A DNA stretch of 64,000 bases. Origin: Mesorhizobium sp. B1-1-8. Its GTDB lineage: Bacteria > Pseudomonadota > Alphaproteobacteria > Rhizobiales > Rhizobiaceae. The position numbers and the translations under genes are program-made. Below are positions 8,945 to 17,671 of this stretch, piece after piece; the stretch's first letter is position 1, and the number at the start of each line of letters is the position of its first letter. The notes under the pieces were generated by a model. It saw only the letters and a list, made by a program, of their open reading frames with translations. It was not told the origin of the DNA and made no database searches. The stretch is taken from the NCBI RefSeq assembly GCF_006442795.2, contig NZ_CP083957.1, positions 430,405 to 494,404 of the forward strand, written 5' to 3'.

Positions 8945-9138
8945 GAACATCCAGATGGTCGTCTCCGCTTCGATCGCCGCCGCCTCATCGAGGAGCGGTC
9001 TATACTTGGGTGTAGAAGCGAATGCCGCCTTCGTTGATGACCTGAGGCGCGGAACTTTACCTCGTGGCTCCAGTCGTCGCCTTCAAGGGGCCGGTCGACC
9101 AACTCCGGCGTTATCGGCGGGATGAACTCCAAAAGCAT
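8945..9138 (-). pseudogene. ligD: N-terminal remnant of an ATP-dependent DNA ligase (LigD type)
   Basis: From ATG 9138 the minus strand reads MLLEFIPPITPELVDRPLEG and then DDWSHEVKF, the adenylation-domain entry of LigD-type ligases (usually HEIKFDGYR). A frameshift follows, after which another frame gives VINEGGIRFYT and YRPLLDEAAAIEAETTI. The active-site KxDG lysine context is damaged and the rest of the gene is missing. LigD acts with Ku in non-homologous end joining. Confidence 0.7.
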
Positions 9139-9222
9139 GCACCTGGCGCCCCACGCCACTCGAACTTGTTTCAATATGGCAGAGTTGTTCTGTTCCGTCA
9201 GCGCTGACTGGAAAAGCAGTGC

Positions 9223-9247
9223 GGAACATTCGCTTGCGATGGCTGTT
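9223..9247 (+). promoter_or_regulatory. EcfG-type promoter upstream of DUF3606 gene
   Basis: GGAAC, 16 bases, then TGTT, lying 24 bases before the ATG at 9271. The same arrangement with the same first bases after GGAAC precedes the intact DUF3606 gene at 51261. Confidence 0.6.
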
Positions 9248-9270
9248 TTTACTCACCAGGAGGAACAGGA

Positions 9271-9450
9271 ATGGCAGACGACGAGCAAACGCGATTCTCG
9301 CGAGCGCGACCGACTGTCTGGCGACGAAACTACCGGGGTCGCCTATGTCGCCACAAAATTTCAGCTCACAATTCCCGAAGTTCGGGAACTCCTCAAAATG
9401 CATGGCAATGATCGAACTACGCTCGAGCCAGTATGGTCGTTAAAAAAGCG
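9271..9450 (+). pseudogene. DUF3606 protein with a 5' frameshift
   Basis: An ATG with a strong ribosome site (AGGAGGAACAGG) opens MADDEQTRF. The DUF3606 body (RERDRLSGDETTGVAYVATK and IPEVRELLKMHGNDRTTLE) is in the next frame. Compared with the intact paralogue at 51261, two bases appear to be missing near 9283. The usual stop is also lost, so the body frame reads on into the following small gene. DUF3606 proteins are about 60 residues long with unknown function. It could still be made from an upstream start in the body frame. Confidence 0.6.
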
Positions 9451-9457
9451 AGTCAGC

Positions 9458-9655
9458 ATGACGAACCATCAGGTTGAAGAGCTTCGGGGCAAAAAAGGTG
9501 ATCGCCTCGCATGGTATCGGCCCGAAGACGCGAGGCCCGCAGTGGAAAAGTGCAGACCACTCCAGGAACCTTGGTTCCGTATGGCTGACGAGGCGGAGGG
9601 CACGGTCTACGAGTTCAGCATCGCGGAAGGCGTTCCAAAGGATTTCGCAAAATGA
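9458..9655 (+). CDS. Small protein related to the gene at 51018
   Basis: A 65-residue frame opens MTNHQVEELRGKKGDRLAWY and ends with EPWFRMADEAEGTVYEFSIA. That ending resembles ELWVRVTEEATGTVYRY in the protein at 51018-51209, so they are probably paralogues. Both lie next to a DUF3606 gene. The stop overlaps the next start (ATGA), which supports co-translation. The start is uncertain because the frame continues upstream into the DUF3606 body. Function is unknown. Confidence 0.5.
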   Translation: MTNHQVEELRGKKGDRLAWYRPEDARPAVEKCRPLQEPWFRMADEAEGTVYEFSIAEGVPKDFAK

Positions 9656-9894
9656 ATCCGTGGCTAAATCTCTGTCTCTCTGCCCTGGAAGCACAGCAGG
9701 TCATGTGGCTTAGAGCATTGCGAATTGCCGGAGGAGGCAAAGCCGCCGAGCGGGAAGCTATTCGAATGGTTCGAGAGAAGATTGAGGCGGCCGAGTGCGC
9801 TGGGGTGATGCTTGCCAAAGGGTCGCCCGCAAGCAAGGTTGCTCGCCTCTATCGCAAAAAAATCAGTGCAAACAGAAAACGCCTCTCCCGCTGA
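9652..9894 (+). CDS. Hypothetical 80-residue helical protein
   Basis: It begins MNPWLNLCLSALEAQQVMWL and contains a glycine patch (IAGGGKAAEREAIRMV) and a basic C-terminus ending KKISANRKRLSR. It overlaps the preceding gene by the four bases ATGA. Similar short proteins starting MNPW are frequent in rhizobia beside stress genes, but I cannot name a function. It is predicted to be soluble, mostly helical, without a signal peptide. Confidence 0.6.
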   Translation: MNPWLNLCLSALEAQQVMWLRALRIAGGGKAAEREAIRMVREKIEAAECAGVMLAKGSPASKVARLYRKKISANRKRLSR

Positions 9895-10168
9895 GACAAC
9901 GAAGTATCGCTATTCGGCCAGGCCGCCAGCCGATGCATGATTGCTCCAAGCACCAACTGATAGACGCTTCCGCCATCCTCATCGAGGTCGTTGCTGGTAA
10001 TGACGACTGTGTTGGCGCGCTCATGCTCAGCGTGAACCGGTCAAGAGCGAGGTCGGACCGAATGCGGACCGGCCGCGTACTCATTCGAAAGAGGTGCAAG
10101 CCCCAACAGACTTGCAGGCATGGCGGCAGCTTTGCAGCCGTTTTTATTGACCGCAGCTCGGCACTTAA
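9895..10168. other. Intergenic stretch
   Basis: No supported gene; short frames on both strands lack ribosome sites. It lies between two genes pointing toward each other. Confidence 0.4.
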
Positions 10169-10264
10169 TCACATGCAGCGGCAAATCCTTATAAGCATGA
10201 ACACGCCCACTCCGTATGGGATCACGAGAAATCCGAGGGCGATCCAATAGCCCGGCTGCCTCAC
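10169..10264 (-). CDS. Small membrane protein behind an EcfG-type promoter
   Basis: A minus-strand frame encodes VRQPGYWIALGFLVIPYGVG followed by a basic end, with one clear membrane helix. A GTG at 10264 gives 31 residues. An ATG at 10294 would give 41, but it lies only about eight bases beyond the -10 element, so the shorter form is preferred. No ribosome site is obvious. The promoter at 10303-10327 matches the EcfG consensus perfectly, which is the main reason to believe in the gene. Confidence 0.4.
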   Translation of the reverse strand: MRQPGYWIALGFLVIPYGVGVFMLIRICRCM

Positions 10265-10302
10265 TGCCGCGAGGTCTGAACGAAGCTGTTCCATGGCAAC
10301 CG

Positions 10303-10327
10303 AACGAGATCCTCTTATGATTGTTCC
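10303..10327 (-). promoter_or_regulatory. EcfG-type promoter (perfect match)
   Basis: On the minus strand GGAAC, 16 bases, CGTT: a full match to the consensus. It faces the small membrane-protein frame at 10169-10264. Confidence 0.6.
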
Positions 10328-10369
10328 AAGTCGGTCGATAATGGTCGATTTCTGAATTGTGCCCGCAAT

Positions 10370-10394
10370 GGAACCTGTCCCTGAGCTCTCAGTT
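10370..10394 (+). promoter_or_regulatory. EcfG-type promoter, divergent partner
   Basis: GGAAC, 16 bases, AGTT on the plus strand, 42 bases from the site pointing the other way. No gene begins directly after it; a transcript could run into the PQQ dehydrogenase operon. Confidence 0.35.
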
Positions 10395-10594
10395 CGAGGT
10401 CGGATCAAAAAGCAGTGGAGATGCTTGGCGGCTCCTCAAACGCCAGAGCAGGTACCGGCGGCTCGAGAGCCGCGCTGCCAAAAGCCCTGACCGCAGGAAG
10501 CACCCGGGTTGCGGCTTCGGGCCGGTCCGAGTCCTCTCCGATCCAATCGCCCTGGTAGCCGATCTGGTCAGTTGCGGACCATTTCTATGGTCGA

Positions 10595-10619
10595 GGAACA
10601 AAGAAGCCGATTGTCAGTT
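10595..10619 (+). promoter_or_regulatory. EcfG-type promoter before the PQQ dehydrogenase operon
   Basis: GGAAC, 16 bases, AGTT, ending 30 bases before the ATG at 10649. It may place the dehydrogenase-oxidase operon under stress or stationary-phase control. Confidence 0.4.
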
Positions 10620-10648
10620 CGGTAACGTCCAACAAGCGTTTCCGGATC

Positions 10649-11431
10649 ATGGGTCATCGTCAGCTTTCGCCACTAGGTCTGGGGTTCCTCGTCTTGGCCA
10701 TTGGATTGATGCAGCACAGCGCCGCTCGGGCGCAAGCGCCATGCCCGGCCGATCATGACAAGCTGCTCTCGGCCTTGAAGGCCAACGTGAAGGCGAGCGG
10801 CGGCCCCGCGAATGGCGGCTTCGAGACCAATGAATGGGCGGCCGTCGTCGCGCGCGACGGCACCGTCTGCGCCATTGCCTTCAGCGGCCCAACGGTGGAT
10901 GCGCAGTGGCCCGGCAGCCGGCTGATCGCCGCAGAGAAGGCCAGCACGACCAATGGCCTTAGTCTGGCGAACATGGCCCTCTCGACCGCCAATCTCTACG
11001 CCGGAGTGCAGCCGGGCGGGCCGCTGTTCGGTCTGGAGACCACCAATCCAGTCAACCAGGCGGTGGCTTATGCCGGAGACGCCAAGACGTTCGGCAGCGC
11101 TAACGATCCGCTGATCGGCAAGCCGGTCGGAGGCGTAGTGGTGTTTGGCGGGGGGCTTGCGCTCTATGACGGCAAAACGATCGTCGGCGGGCTTGGGATC
11201 AGCGGCGATTCCTCCTGTGCCGACCACAATGTCGCTTGGCGCGTTCGGGCGGCGCTCGGCCTCGACAAGGTTCCGGCCGGTGTCAACCCCAATCGCAAGG
11301 ACGCCATCATCTACGACCTCGACCCCGGCGGGAAAAGCGCATCCGGCTGGGGCCACCCGCTTTGCGCGGGACATGAGGCCGATATTGCCGCGGAACTGGG
11401 CGCCGGCGTTGGAGGCTCGGTCTCGAAATGA
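10649..11431 (+). CDS. GlcG/HbpS-type (DUF336) exported haem-binding-like protein
   Basis: This 260-residue protein has a signal peptide (residues about 1-29, ending SAARAQA) and a GlcG/HbpS fold. The family pattern is seen in GTVCAIAFSGPTVDAQWPGS, the SLANMALSTANLYAGV segment and the glycine-rich GGVVVFGGGLALYD. Family members bind haem or act as small sensory or degradative proteins. Here the gene starts the alcohol dehydrogenase operon and overlaps the dehydrogenase by four bases, so a periplasmic helper role is likely but unproven. It has a longer C-terminus than typical 150-residue members. Confidence 0.8.
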   Translation: MGHRQLSPLGLGFLVLAIGLMQHSAARAQAPCPADHDKLLSALKANVKASGGPANGGFETNEWAAVVARDGTVCAIAFSGPTVDAQWPGSRLIAAEKASTTNGLSLANMALSTANLYAGVQPGGPLFGLETTNPVNQAVAYAGDAKTFGSANDPLIGKPVGGVVVFGGGLALYDGKTIVGGLGISGDSSCADHNVAWRVRAALGLDKVPAGVNPNRKDAIIYDLDPGGKSASGWGHPLCAGHEADIAAELGAGVGGSVSK

Positions 11432-13308
11432 TGACAGTGCCACAGCTGACGGCATGGTGTGCGCAGGCCGGACGCGCTCATTTCACCCGGGCTGCGCGAC
11501 AATATGCCGGATCGAGCATCGCCGCAGCGATGGCCCTGGCCTGCTTCCCATTCCTGATGGCTGCCTCGCAGCCTCCCTCCACGACAGGGATTTCGCCGCC
11601 TGCCTCTGCCGCCCCGGCCGATGACGGGCAATGGACGATGCCGGCCAAGAACTACGCCTCGACCCGCTATAGCGAGCTCGCCGAAATCAACGAAGGCAAC
11701 GTCAAGAACCTTCAGGTCGCGTTCAGCTTCTCGACCGGCGTGAACAAGGGCCAGGAAGCCGCACCATTGGTCGTCGGCCGCACGATGTATATCGTCACGC
11801 CGTTTCCCAACATCGTTTATGCGCTCGACCTCTCCAAGCCCGGCGCCCCGATGAAATGGAAATACGAGCCCAATCCCGAGCCCGCCGCGCAAGGCGTTGC
11901 CTGCTGCGATGTCGTTAATCGCGGTGCGGCTTACGCCGACGGGCGCATCTTTTTCAACACGCTGGACGGCCACACCATCGCGCTCGATGCGAGCACCGGC
12001 CAGCCGATCTGGAACGCCCATATCGGCAACATCAATATCGGCGAGACCACCACCATGGCGCCTTTGGTGGTCAAGGGCAAAGTGCTGGTCGGCAATTCAG
12101 GCGGCGAAATGGGCGTGCGCGGCTGGGTCAAGGCGCTCGACGCCGGCGACGGGCATGTCGTCTGGACGGCCTACAATACCGGCCCCGACAAGGACGTGCT
12201 GATCGGCCCGGACTTCAAGCCTCATTACGATATGGACAAGGGCAAGGACCTTGGCGTCACGACGTGGCCGCCGGAGGCCTGGAAGATCGGCGGCGGCAAC
12301 ATGTGGGGCTGGATCTCATACGATCCCGATCTCAACCTAATCTTCCACGGCACCGGCAATCCTGGACCATGGAACCCGGACTTGCGGCCAGGCGACAACA
12401 AATGGACCTCAGGGATATTCGCGCGCGATCCCGATACCGGAGCGGCGAAATGGTTCTATCAATGGACCCCGCACGACATTCACGACTATGACGGCATCAA
12501 CGAGCAGATCCTGCTCGACATGAACTGGCAGGGCAAGCCACGCAAGGTGCTGGTCCGGCCAGAGCGCAACGGTTATCTCTACGTCCTCGACCGGACCACC
12601 GGCGAAGTTCTATCTGCTAAGCCGTTCGGTCCCGTCAATTCCAGCAAGGGGGTCGATCTCAAGACCGGCCGCCTTATCGAAAACCCGGACAAGAAAACTG
12701 GCACCGGCAAGGTCGTCCGCGACATCTGCCCGACGGCGTCGGGGGCCAAGGACTGGCAGCCTTCCGCCTTCTCGCCGAAGACCGGCCTGCTCTACATCCC
12801 GCACAATAATCTGTGCATGGACGAAGAAGGCCTCGAGGTGAACTACATCGCCGGCACGCCCTATGTCGGCATGAACGTGCGCATGATCCCTGGGCCTGGT
12901 GGCAATCGCGGCGCCTTCACCGCCTGGGACATCGCCGCCGAGAAACCGGCCTGGAGCCTCAAGGAGAATTTCCCGGTTTGGAGCGGCGCGGTCGTCACCG
13001 CAGGTGACGTCGTCTTCTACGGAACCATGGAAGGCTGGTTCAAGGCAGTAAGCGCAAAAACCGGCGACCTGCTTTGGCAGTTCAAGACCTCATCTGGCAT
13101 CATCGGCCAACCCATCACCTATCGCGGTCCCGACGGGCACCAATATGTCGCGATCCTGTCCGGCGTCGGCGGCTGGGCGGGCGCCATCGTATCGGGCGAT
13201 CTCGATCCGCGCGACGCCACTGCGGCACTCGGCTTCGTCAATGCGATGAAAGACCTAAAGAACGCGACCACGGCAGGAGGCACACTCTATGTGTTCCGTC
13301 TGCCCTGA
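11428..13308 (+). CDS. PQQ-dependent methanol/ethanol-type dehydrogenase, lanthanide type
   Basis: This 626-residue protein has an export signal in the first 50 residues and an eight-bladed quinoprotein propeller. Cys159-Cys160 (ACCDVVNRG) is the vicinal disulfide that sits over PQQ. Asp353 is the catalytic base, and Asp355, two residues later (HDYDGINE), is the extra aspartate that marks lanthanide-binding XoxF/PedH enzymes; calcium enzymes have Ala, Ser or Thr there. GTGNPGPWNPD carries the metal-binding Asn. It oxidises a primary alcohol in the periplasm and passes electrons to cytochrome c. Close pattern similarity to XoxF, with partner genes downstream, supports this. The substrate is not knowable from sequence. 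Confidence 0.92.
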   Translation: MMTVPQLTAWCAQAGRAHFTRAARQYAGSSIAAAMALACFPFLMAASQPPSTTGISPPASAAPADDGQWTMPAKNYASTRYSELAEINEGNVKNLQVAFSFSTGVNKGQEAAPLVVGRTMYIVTPFPNIVYALDLSKPGAPMKWKYEPNPEPAAQGVACCDVVNRGAAYADGRIFFNTLDGHTIALDASTGQPIWNAHIGNINIGETTTMAPLVVKGKVLVGNSGGEMGVRGWVKALDAGDGHVVWTAYNTGPDKDVLIGPDFKPHYDMDKGKDLGVTTWPPEAWKIGGGNMWGWISYDPDLNLIFHGTGNPGPWNPDLRPGDNKWTSGIFARDPDTGAAKWFYQWTPHDIHDYDGINEQILLDMNWQGKPRKVLVRPERNGYLYVLDRTTGEVLSAKPFGPVNSSKGVDLKTGRLIENPDKKTGTGKVVRDICPTASGAKDWQPSAFSPKTGLLYIPHNNLCMDEEGLEVNYIAGTPYVGMNVRMIPGPGGNRGAFTAWDIAAEKPAWSLKENFPVWSGAVVTAGDVVFYGTMEGWFKAVSAKTGDLLWQFKTSSGIIGQPITYRGPDGHQYVAILSGVGGWAGAIVSGDLDPRDATAALGFVNAMKDLKNATTAGGTLYVFRLP

Positions 13309-14158
13309 TGTGCTCAAGGTGATCGCGGCACTCGTGCGAAAGACGTTGCAGCTGACGGCAATGGGCATCGCAGTGCTGGCCTTGCTGCTCTTGCCGGCGA
13401 CAGCCGATGCGCGTGAGCTGAGGGTCTGCGCCGACCCCAACAACATGCCCTTTTCCAATGCGGCCGGTCAGGGCTTCGAGAACAGGATTGCGCAAATCAT
13501 CGCGCGCGATCTTGGCGCGAAGCTGACCTATACTTGGTGGGCGCAGCGCCGCGGCTTTGTGCGCAACACGCTGAAGGCCGGCCTTTGCGATCTCGTGCCC
13601 GGCACGCCGGCCAATCTCGAAATGTTGCGCACCACCACTCCCTACTACCGTTCCTCCTATGTCTTCGTCACCCGCCGGGACGGTCCCGACGTGGCCTCCT
13701 TCAACGATCCCCGTTTGCGCGACATGCGCATTGGCGTTCAGCTCATCGGCGATGACGGCGCCAACTCGCCCCCCGTCCAGGCGCTTGGCCGCCGCGGCAT
13801 CGTCGGGCATCTCGTCGGCTATCCTGTCTATGGTGACTACTCCGCTCCCAACCCTCCGGCGCGCATCGTCGAAGCGGTGGCCAGCGGCGAGATCGACCTT
13901 GCCGTGGTTTGGGGCCCGCTCGCCGGCTATTTTGCCGCGAGGCAGAAGACACCGCTCCGCATCACGCCGGTTACGCCCCGCATCGACGGACCGCAATTGC
14001 CCATGATCTACGATATCTCGATGGGCGTTCGCCGCGAGGACGACGCGCTGCGCGGCGATGTGAATGGCGCGCTGGCCAGGCACAAGGCCGAGATCGACGC
14101 GTTGCTTGATCAATATGGTGTGCCGCGCCTCGACGCCTCGGCGAGCCCGGTGCGATGA
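13289..14158 (+). CDS. MxaJ/XoxJ-like periplasmic binding protein
   Basis: A 289-residue protein with a signal peptide (cleavage near ATADARE) and the fold of an extracellular solute-binding protein family 3. It begins the mature domain with LRVCADPNNMPFSNAAGQGF, typical of quinoprotein-dehydrogenase-associated binding proteins. MxaJ and XoxJ are thought to help activate or mature the dehydrogenase rather than transport a solute. It overlaps the dehydrogenase gene by 20 bases and the next gene by ATGA, so translation is coupled. The first 20 codons could be leader; an internal ATG at 13361 gives a shorter signal peptide. Confidence 0.85.
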   Translation: MCSVCPDVLKVIAALVRKTLQLTAMGIAVLALLLLPATADARELRVCADPNNMPFSNAAGQGFENRIAQIIARDLGAKLTYTWWAQRRGFVRNTLKAGLCDLVPGTPANLEMLRTTTPYYRSSYVFVTRRDGPDVASFNDPRLRDMRIGVQLIGDDGANSPPVQALGRRGIVGHLVGYPVYGDYSAPNPPARIVEAVASGEIDLAVVWGPLAGYFAARQKTPLRITPVTPRIDGPQLPMIYDISMGVRREDDALRGDVNGALARHKAEIDALLDQYGVPRLDASASPVR

Positions 14159-14688
14159 AGCCGGCTGTCATCATACTCTTGCCTGCGATGCTGGCGCTCG
14201 CTGCTTGCCAGCGGGAGGAGCGGGACACGCGCCCGCAATCTTCGCTCGGTTCCGGCGAGCAGCCGACGCCAGTGACAACTCTGGAACCCGGCGGACAGCG
14301 GCCCTCCCCCACCGACAACAAAGCGGCGAGCTTTGAGGCCAACGCCTTTCATCTGAGCGAAGGCAAGCGCTTGTTCGGCTGGTTCAACTGCTCAGGATGC
14401 CACGCCAACGGCGGCGGCGGCATGGGCCCGGCGCTAATGGACGAAAAGTGGATCTATGGCAGCTCGATGGAAAGCATCCACGCCACCATCCGCGACGGTC
14501 GGCCGAACGGCATGCCGAGCTTTGGCGACAAGATCCCCGATGATCAGATCTGGGAGCTTGCGGCCTTTGTTCGCTCGCTGAGCGGCAACGCGCCCTCTTC
14601 GGCCGCACCATCGCGCAACGATGACATGATGGCGCATCCTTCGGAAAACCGCATGCCGGATGCCGCCACGCTGGGGAAGTCGCCGTGA
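14155..14688 (+). CDS. Lipoprotein cytochrome c, likely dehydrogenase electron acceptor
   Basis: A 177-residue protein starts with a lipoprotein signal (LALAAC, Cys18) and has one class I haem c site, Cys79-Ser-Gly-Cys82-His83. A distal Met is offered by NGMPSFGD. Its position directly after the XoxJ-like gene mirrors XoxG, the cytochrome that accepts electrons from XoxF. Being membrane-tethered, it could hand electrons straight to the neighbouring caa3 oxidase. It has a low-complexity linker at about residues 20-60 and a disordered tail after residue 145. Confidence 0.85.
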   Translation: MKPAVIILLPAMLALAACQREERDTRPQSSLGSGEQPTPVTTLEPGGQRPSPTDNKAASFEANAFHLSEGKRLFGWFNCSGCHANGGGGMGPALMDEKWIYGSSMESIHATIRDGRPNGMPSFGDKIPDDQIWELAAFVRSLSGNAPSSAAPSRNDDMMAHPSENRMPDAATLGKSP

Positions 14689-15698
14689 AACGCTTCGCCT
14701 CGATTGCACTCGCCACGGCAATCGCCCTGTTTCTGCAGGGATGCGCAGGCTGGCAATCGGCGCTCGACCCGAAAGGTCCGGCGGCGAGTGAGCTCGCATG
14801 GCTCATCTGGTTCTTCACCGGGCTTTGCGCAGTGGTGTGGGTGCTGGTGATGATCGCCCTTACCATGCCGTTGATGATGCGGCCGCGGGAACGCGCCGGG
14901 CCGCTTGTGCTCGACGCCGGCGCCGAGGGTCGCAAGCTACGCGTCGTGATCACTGCCGTCGGGCTGACCGCGCTGATACTGGTCGGGCTGACCTTGCTGA
15001 GCTTCTTCGCCAACAGGACGCTTGCGGCGATCGGCTCGGATGCCGTGCTGACCATTCGCGTCACAGGTCACCAATGGTGGTGGGAGGTGCGCTATGAGGA
15101 TGCCACGCCGAGCCGCATCCTGACCACGGCGAATGAGATCCATATTCCCGCCGGCGAGCCGGTGCGGCTTCTGCTGACCTCGACGGATGTGATCCACTCC
15201 TTCTGGGTTCCGAGCCTTTCCGGCAAGCTCGACCTCATCCCCGGCCACATGAATGTGCTCGACATCAAGGCCGACAAGCCCGGTGTGTACCGGGGCCAAT
15301 GCGCCGAATTCTGCGGCGCGCAGCACGCCAACATGGGCACCTTCATCATCGCCGAGCCGCGCGCAAAGTTCGACGCCTGGTGGAATGACCAGTTGCAACC
15401 GGCCGCAGCGCCAATGAGCGACGAGGCCAAGGCCGGCGAGGAGGTCTTTCTGAAGCGGCCCTGCGTGATGTGCCACAAGATCGGCGGCACGACGGCCGGC
15501 GGCACCGTCGCGCCTGATCTCACCCATATTGCCAGCCGGCAGACCCTCGCGGCCGGAACGTTGATGATGAGCCGCGGCAATCTCGCCGCCTGGATAGCCG
15601 ATCCGCAAGGCATCAAGCCCGGCTCCCACATGCCGGGGGTCGATCTGAACGGCGACGAGCTCAATTCCATCGTCGCCTATCTCGAGGGGCTGAAATGA
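14685..15698 (+). CDS. coxB: Cytochrome c oxidase subunit II with fused cytochrome c (caa3 type)
   Basis: A 337-residue protein has a lipobox (LFLQGC, Cys20), two membrane helices (about 40-65 and 85-110) and a cupredoxin domain with HQWWWEVRY. The CuA site is Cys206-AEF-Cys210-GAQ-His214 with Met217. After about residue 240 a cytochrome c domain follows, with Cys260-VM-Cys263-His264. The fusion marks it as caa3-type, taking electrons from a cytochrome c or directly. It overlaps genes on both sides by ATGA. Confidence 0.93.
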   Translation: MKRFASIALATAIALFLQGCAGWQSALDPKGPAASELAWLIWFFTGLCAVVWVLVMIALTMPLMMRPRERAGPLVLDAGAEGRKLRVVITAVGLTALILVGLTLLSFFANRTLAAIGSDAVLTIRVTGHQWWWEVRYEDATPSRILTTANEIHIPAGEPVRLLLTSTDVIHSFWVPSLSGKLDLIPGHMNVLDIKADKPGVYRGQCAEFCGAQHANMGTFIIAEPRAKFDAWWNDQLQPAAAPMSDEAKAGEEVFLKRPCVMCHKIGGTTAGGTVAPDLTHIASRQTLAAGTLMMSRGNLAAWIADPQGIKPGSHMPGVDLNGDELNSIVAYLEGLK

Positions 15699-17671
15699 GC
15701 AGCGCGGATCTGACCAGCGAACGCGATCTGCCGCCCGAACGCGAAGCGTCCGCCAAAGGCGATCTCGCACCCGAGCGTGACGGACCGCGCGACACCGGCT
15801 TGGACGATGCGAGCCTCCATCGGTGGCTGGCGCGAACGTGGCGCACGCCTCCCGGCGTCATCGGCGCGCTGTCGAGCGTCGATCATAAGGTGATCGCACG
15901 CCGCTACCTGATCACCGCCTTCGTTTTTCTGTGTCTGGGCGGGCTCAATGCCGTCGCCATGCGCATCCAGCTCTCGGGTCCGCAGCGCGGGCTCATCGGC
16001 CCGGATCTCTACAACCAGCTGTTCACGATGCATGGCGTCACCATGATGTTCCTGTTCGCCGTGCCTATCGTCCAGGCGACAGGCATCTATCTGGTGCCGT
16101 TGATGGTCGGCACCCGCAACATCGCCTTCCCGCGCCTGAACGCGTTCAGCTACTGGGTTTACGTCTCTGGGGGTCTCTTCGCCTGGGTATCCTTCGCCCT
16201 CTCGATGGCGCCGGATGTCGGCTGGTTCGCCTATGTGCCGCTGTCCGGGCCGGAATACGGTCCCGGCAAGCGCGCCGATGTCTGGGCGCAGATGATCACC
16301 TATACGGAAGTCTCCTCGCTGGCGGTCGCCGTCGCCACCATCGTGACGGTGCTGAAGCAGCGCGCGCCCGGCATGTCGCTGGACAAGATCCCGCTCTACG
16401 TCTGGGCGCTGCTGGTCACTTCGTTCGTCGTCGTCTTTGCCATGCCGGCGGTGATGATCACCTCGACCTTCCTGATCCTTGACCGGCTCGTCGGCACGCA
16501 TATCTTCAACCCGGCGGAAGGCGGTGACGCGCTGCTGTTCCAGCATCTGTTCTGGTTCTTCGGCCATCCCGAAGTCTACATCATCTTCCTGCCGGCGACG
16601 GGCATGGTGTCCGCCATCATCCCCGCCTTTGCGCGGCGCCCAGCCTTCGGTCATCTCGGGCTGGTCCTGTCGCTGATCGCGGTCGGTTTCCTGTCGTTCG
16701 GCCTTTGGGTCCATCACATGTTCGCGACCGGGCTGCCGAAACTCGGCGCCAGCTTTTTCACCGCCTCGAGCATGATGATCGCCATCCCCAATGGCGTTCA
16801 GATCTTCTGCTGGCTGGCGACCTTGTGGGACGGCAGACCGGTGATCCGCACGCCGCTGCTGTTCGTCTTCGGCTTCTTCTTCATCTTTATCATCGGCGGT
16901 CTCACCGGCGTCATGCTCGCCTCCGTGCCGCTCGACCTGCAGGTTCACGACACCTATTTCGTCGTCGCTCATTTCCATTACGTGCTGATCGGCGGCTCTG
17001 TCTTCCCGCTGCTGGGCGCAGCCTATTTCTGGTTTCCCAAAATCACCGGCCGCATGATGAGCGAACGCCTCGGGCGCTGGCACTTCTGGCTGGCGGTGAT
17101 CGGCTTCAACGCGGCTTTCTTCCCTATGCACATCGTCGGCCTATGGGGCATGCCGCGCAGGGTCTACACCTACCCGGCCGAGCTTGGCTGGGGGAACATC
17201 AATCTCTTCATCACCGCCGGCGCGGTGCTTTTCTTCCTGAGCTTCGTGCTGTTTGCCTTTAACCTCGTGCATGGCGCATTGCGAGGAGCGCCTGCAGGCG
17301 ACAATCCCTGGGATGCCGGCACGCTCGAATGGGCCACGTCATCGCCGCCTCCCAGCTATAACTTCGCGCGGATTCCCGTCGTGACGAATGTCGAGCCGCT
17401 CTGGGCCGAACGCGATGCGCTTCCTGTCGCGACCGGGCTCCGCGTCGATGCCCGCGAGCTGCTGATCTCGACGGTGGCCGAAGCCCATCCCGATATCCGC
17501 GAGAAATCCGCGACGCCGTCGATCTGGCCGCTGTTGGCAGCGATCGCTGTCGGCGCCACCTTCCTCTACTCGATCTTCACCCCCTGGGCGATCGTCTGGG
17601 GCGCCGCGCCGATCGCCCTCACATTGATCGGCTGGTTCTGGCCCAAGGGCGATCCGGAGGACGAGGAATGA
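15695..17671 (+). CDS. coxA: Cytochrome c oxidase subunit I
   Basis: A 658-residue protein with at least 12 membrane helices. It carries the haem-copper signatures GHPEVY (CuB His, catalytic Tyr and the D-channel Glu position), HHMFATG (two CuB histidines) and HFHYVLIGG (haem a3 and a histidines). HGVTMMFLF holds the other haem a ligand. It is an A-type oxidase. A polar 60-residue N-terminal extension precedes the core, and extra C-terminal helices (about residues 610-645) look like a subunit III/IV-like addition, as in caa3 enzymes. It reduces oxygen to water and pumps protons. Confidence 0.95.
   Translation: MSSADLTSERDLPPEREASAKGDLAPERDGPRDTGLDDASLHRWLARTWRTPPGVIGALSSVDHKVIARRYLITAFVFLCLGGLNAVAMRIQLSGPQRGLIGPDLYNQLFTMHGVTMMFLFAVPIVQATGIYLVPLMVGTRNIAFPRLNAFSYWVYVSGGLFAWVSFALSMAPDVGWFAYVPLSGPEYGPGKRADVWAQMITYTEVSSLAVAVATIVTVLKQRAPGMSLDKIPLYVWALLVTSFVVVFAMPAVMITSTFLILDRLVGTHIFNPAEGGDALLFQHLFWFFGHPEVYIIFLPATGMVSAIIPAFARRPAFGHLGLVLSLIAVGFLSFGLWVHHMFATGLPKLGASFFTASSMMIAIPNGVQIFCWLATLWDGRPVIRTPLLFVFGFFFIFIIGGLTGVMLASVPLDLQVHDTYFVVAHFHYVLIGGSVFPLLGAAYFWFPKITGRMMSERLGRWHFWLAVIGFNAAFFPMHIVGLWGMPRRVYTYPAELGWGNINLFITAGAVLFFLSFVLFAFNLVHGALRGAPAGDNPWDAGTLEWATSSPPPSYNFARIPVVTNVEPLWAERDALPVATGLRVDARELLISTVAEAHPDIREKSATPSIWPLLAAIAVGATFLYSIFTPWAIVWGAAPIALTLIGWFWPKGDPEDEE

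Noticed and set aside
15677..17131. A 484-codon minus-strand frame over coxA
   Set aside because: It is antisense to coxA and made of charged low-complexity residues typical of shadows.
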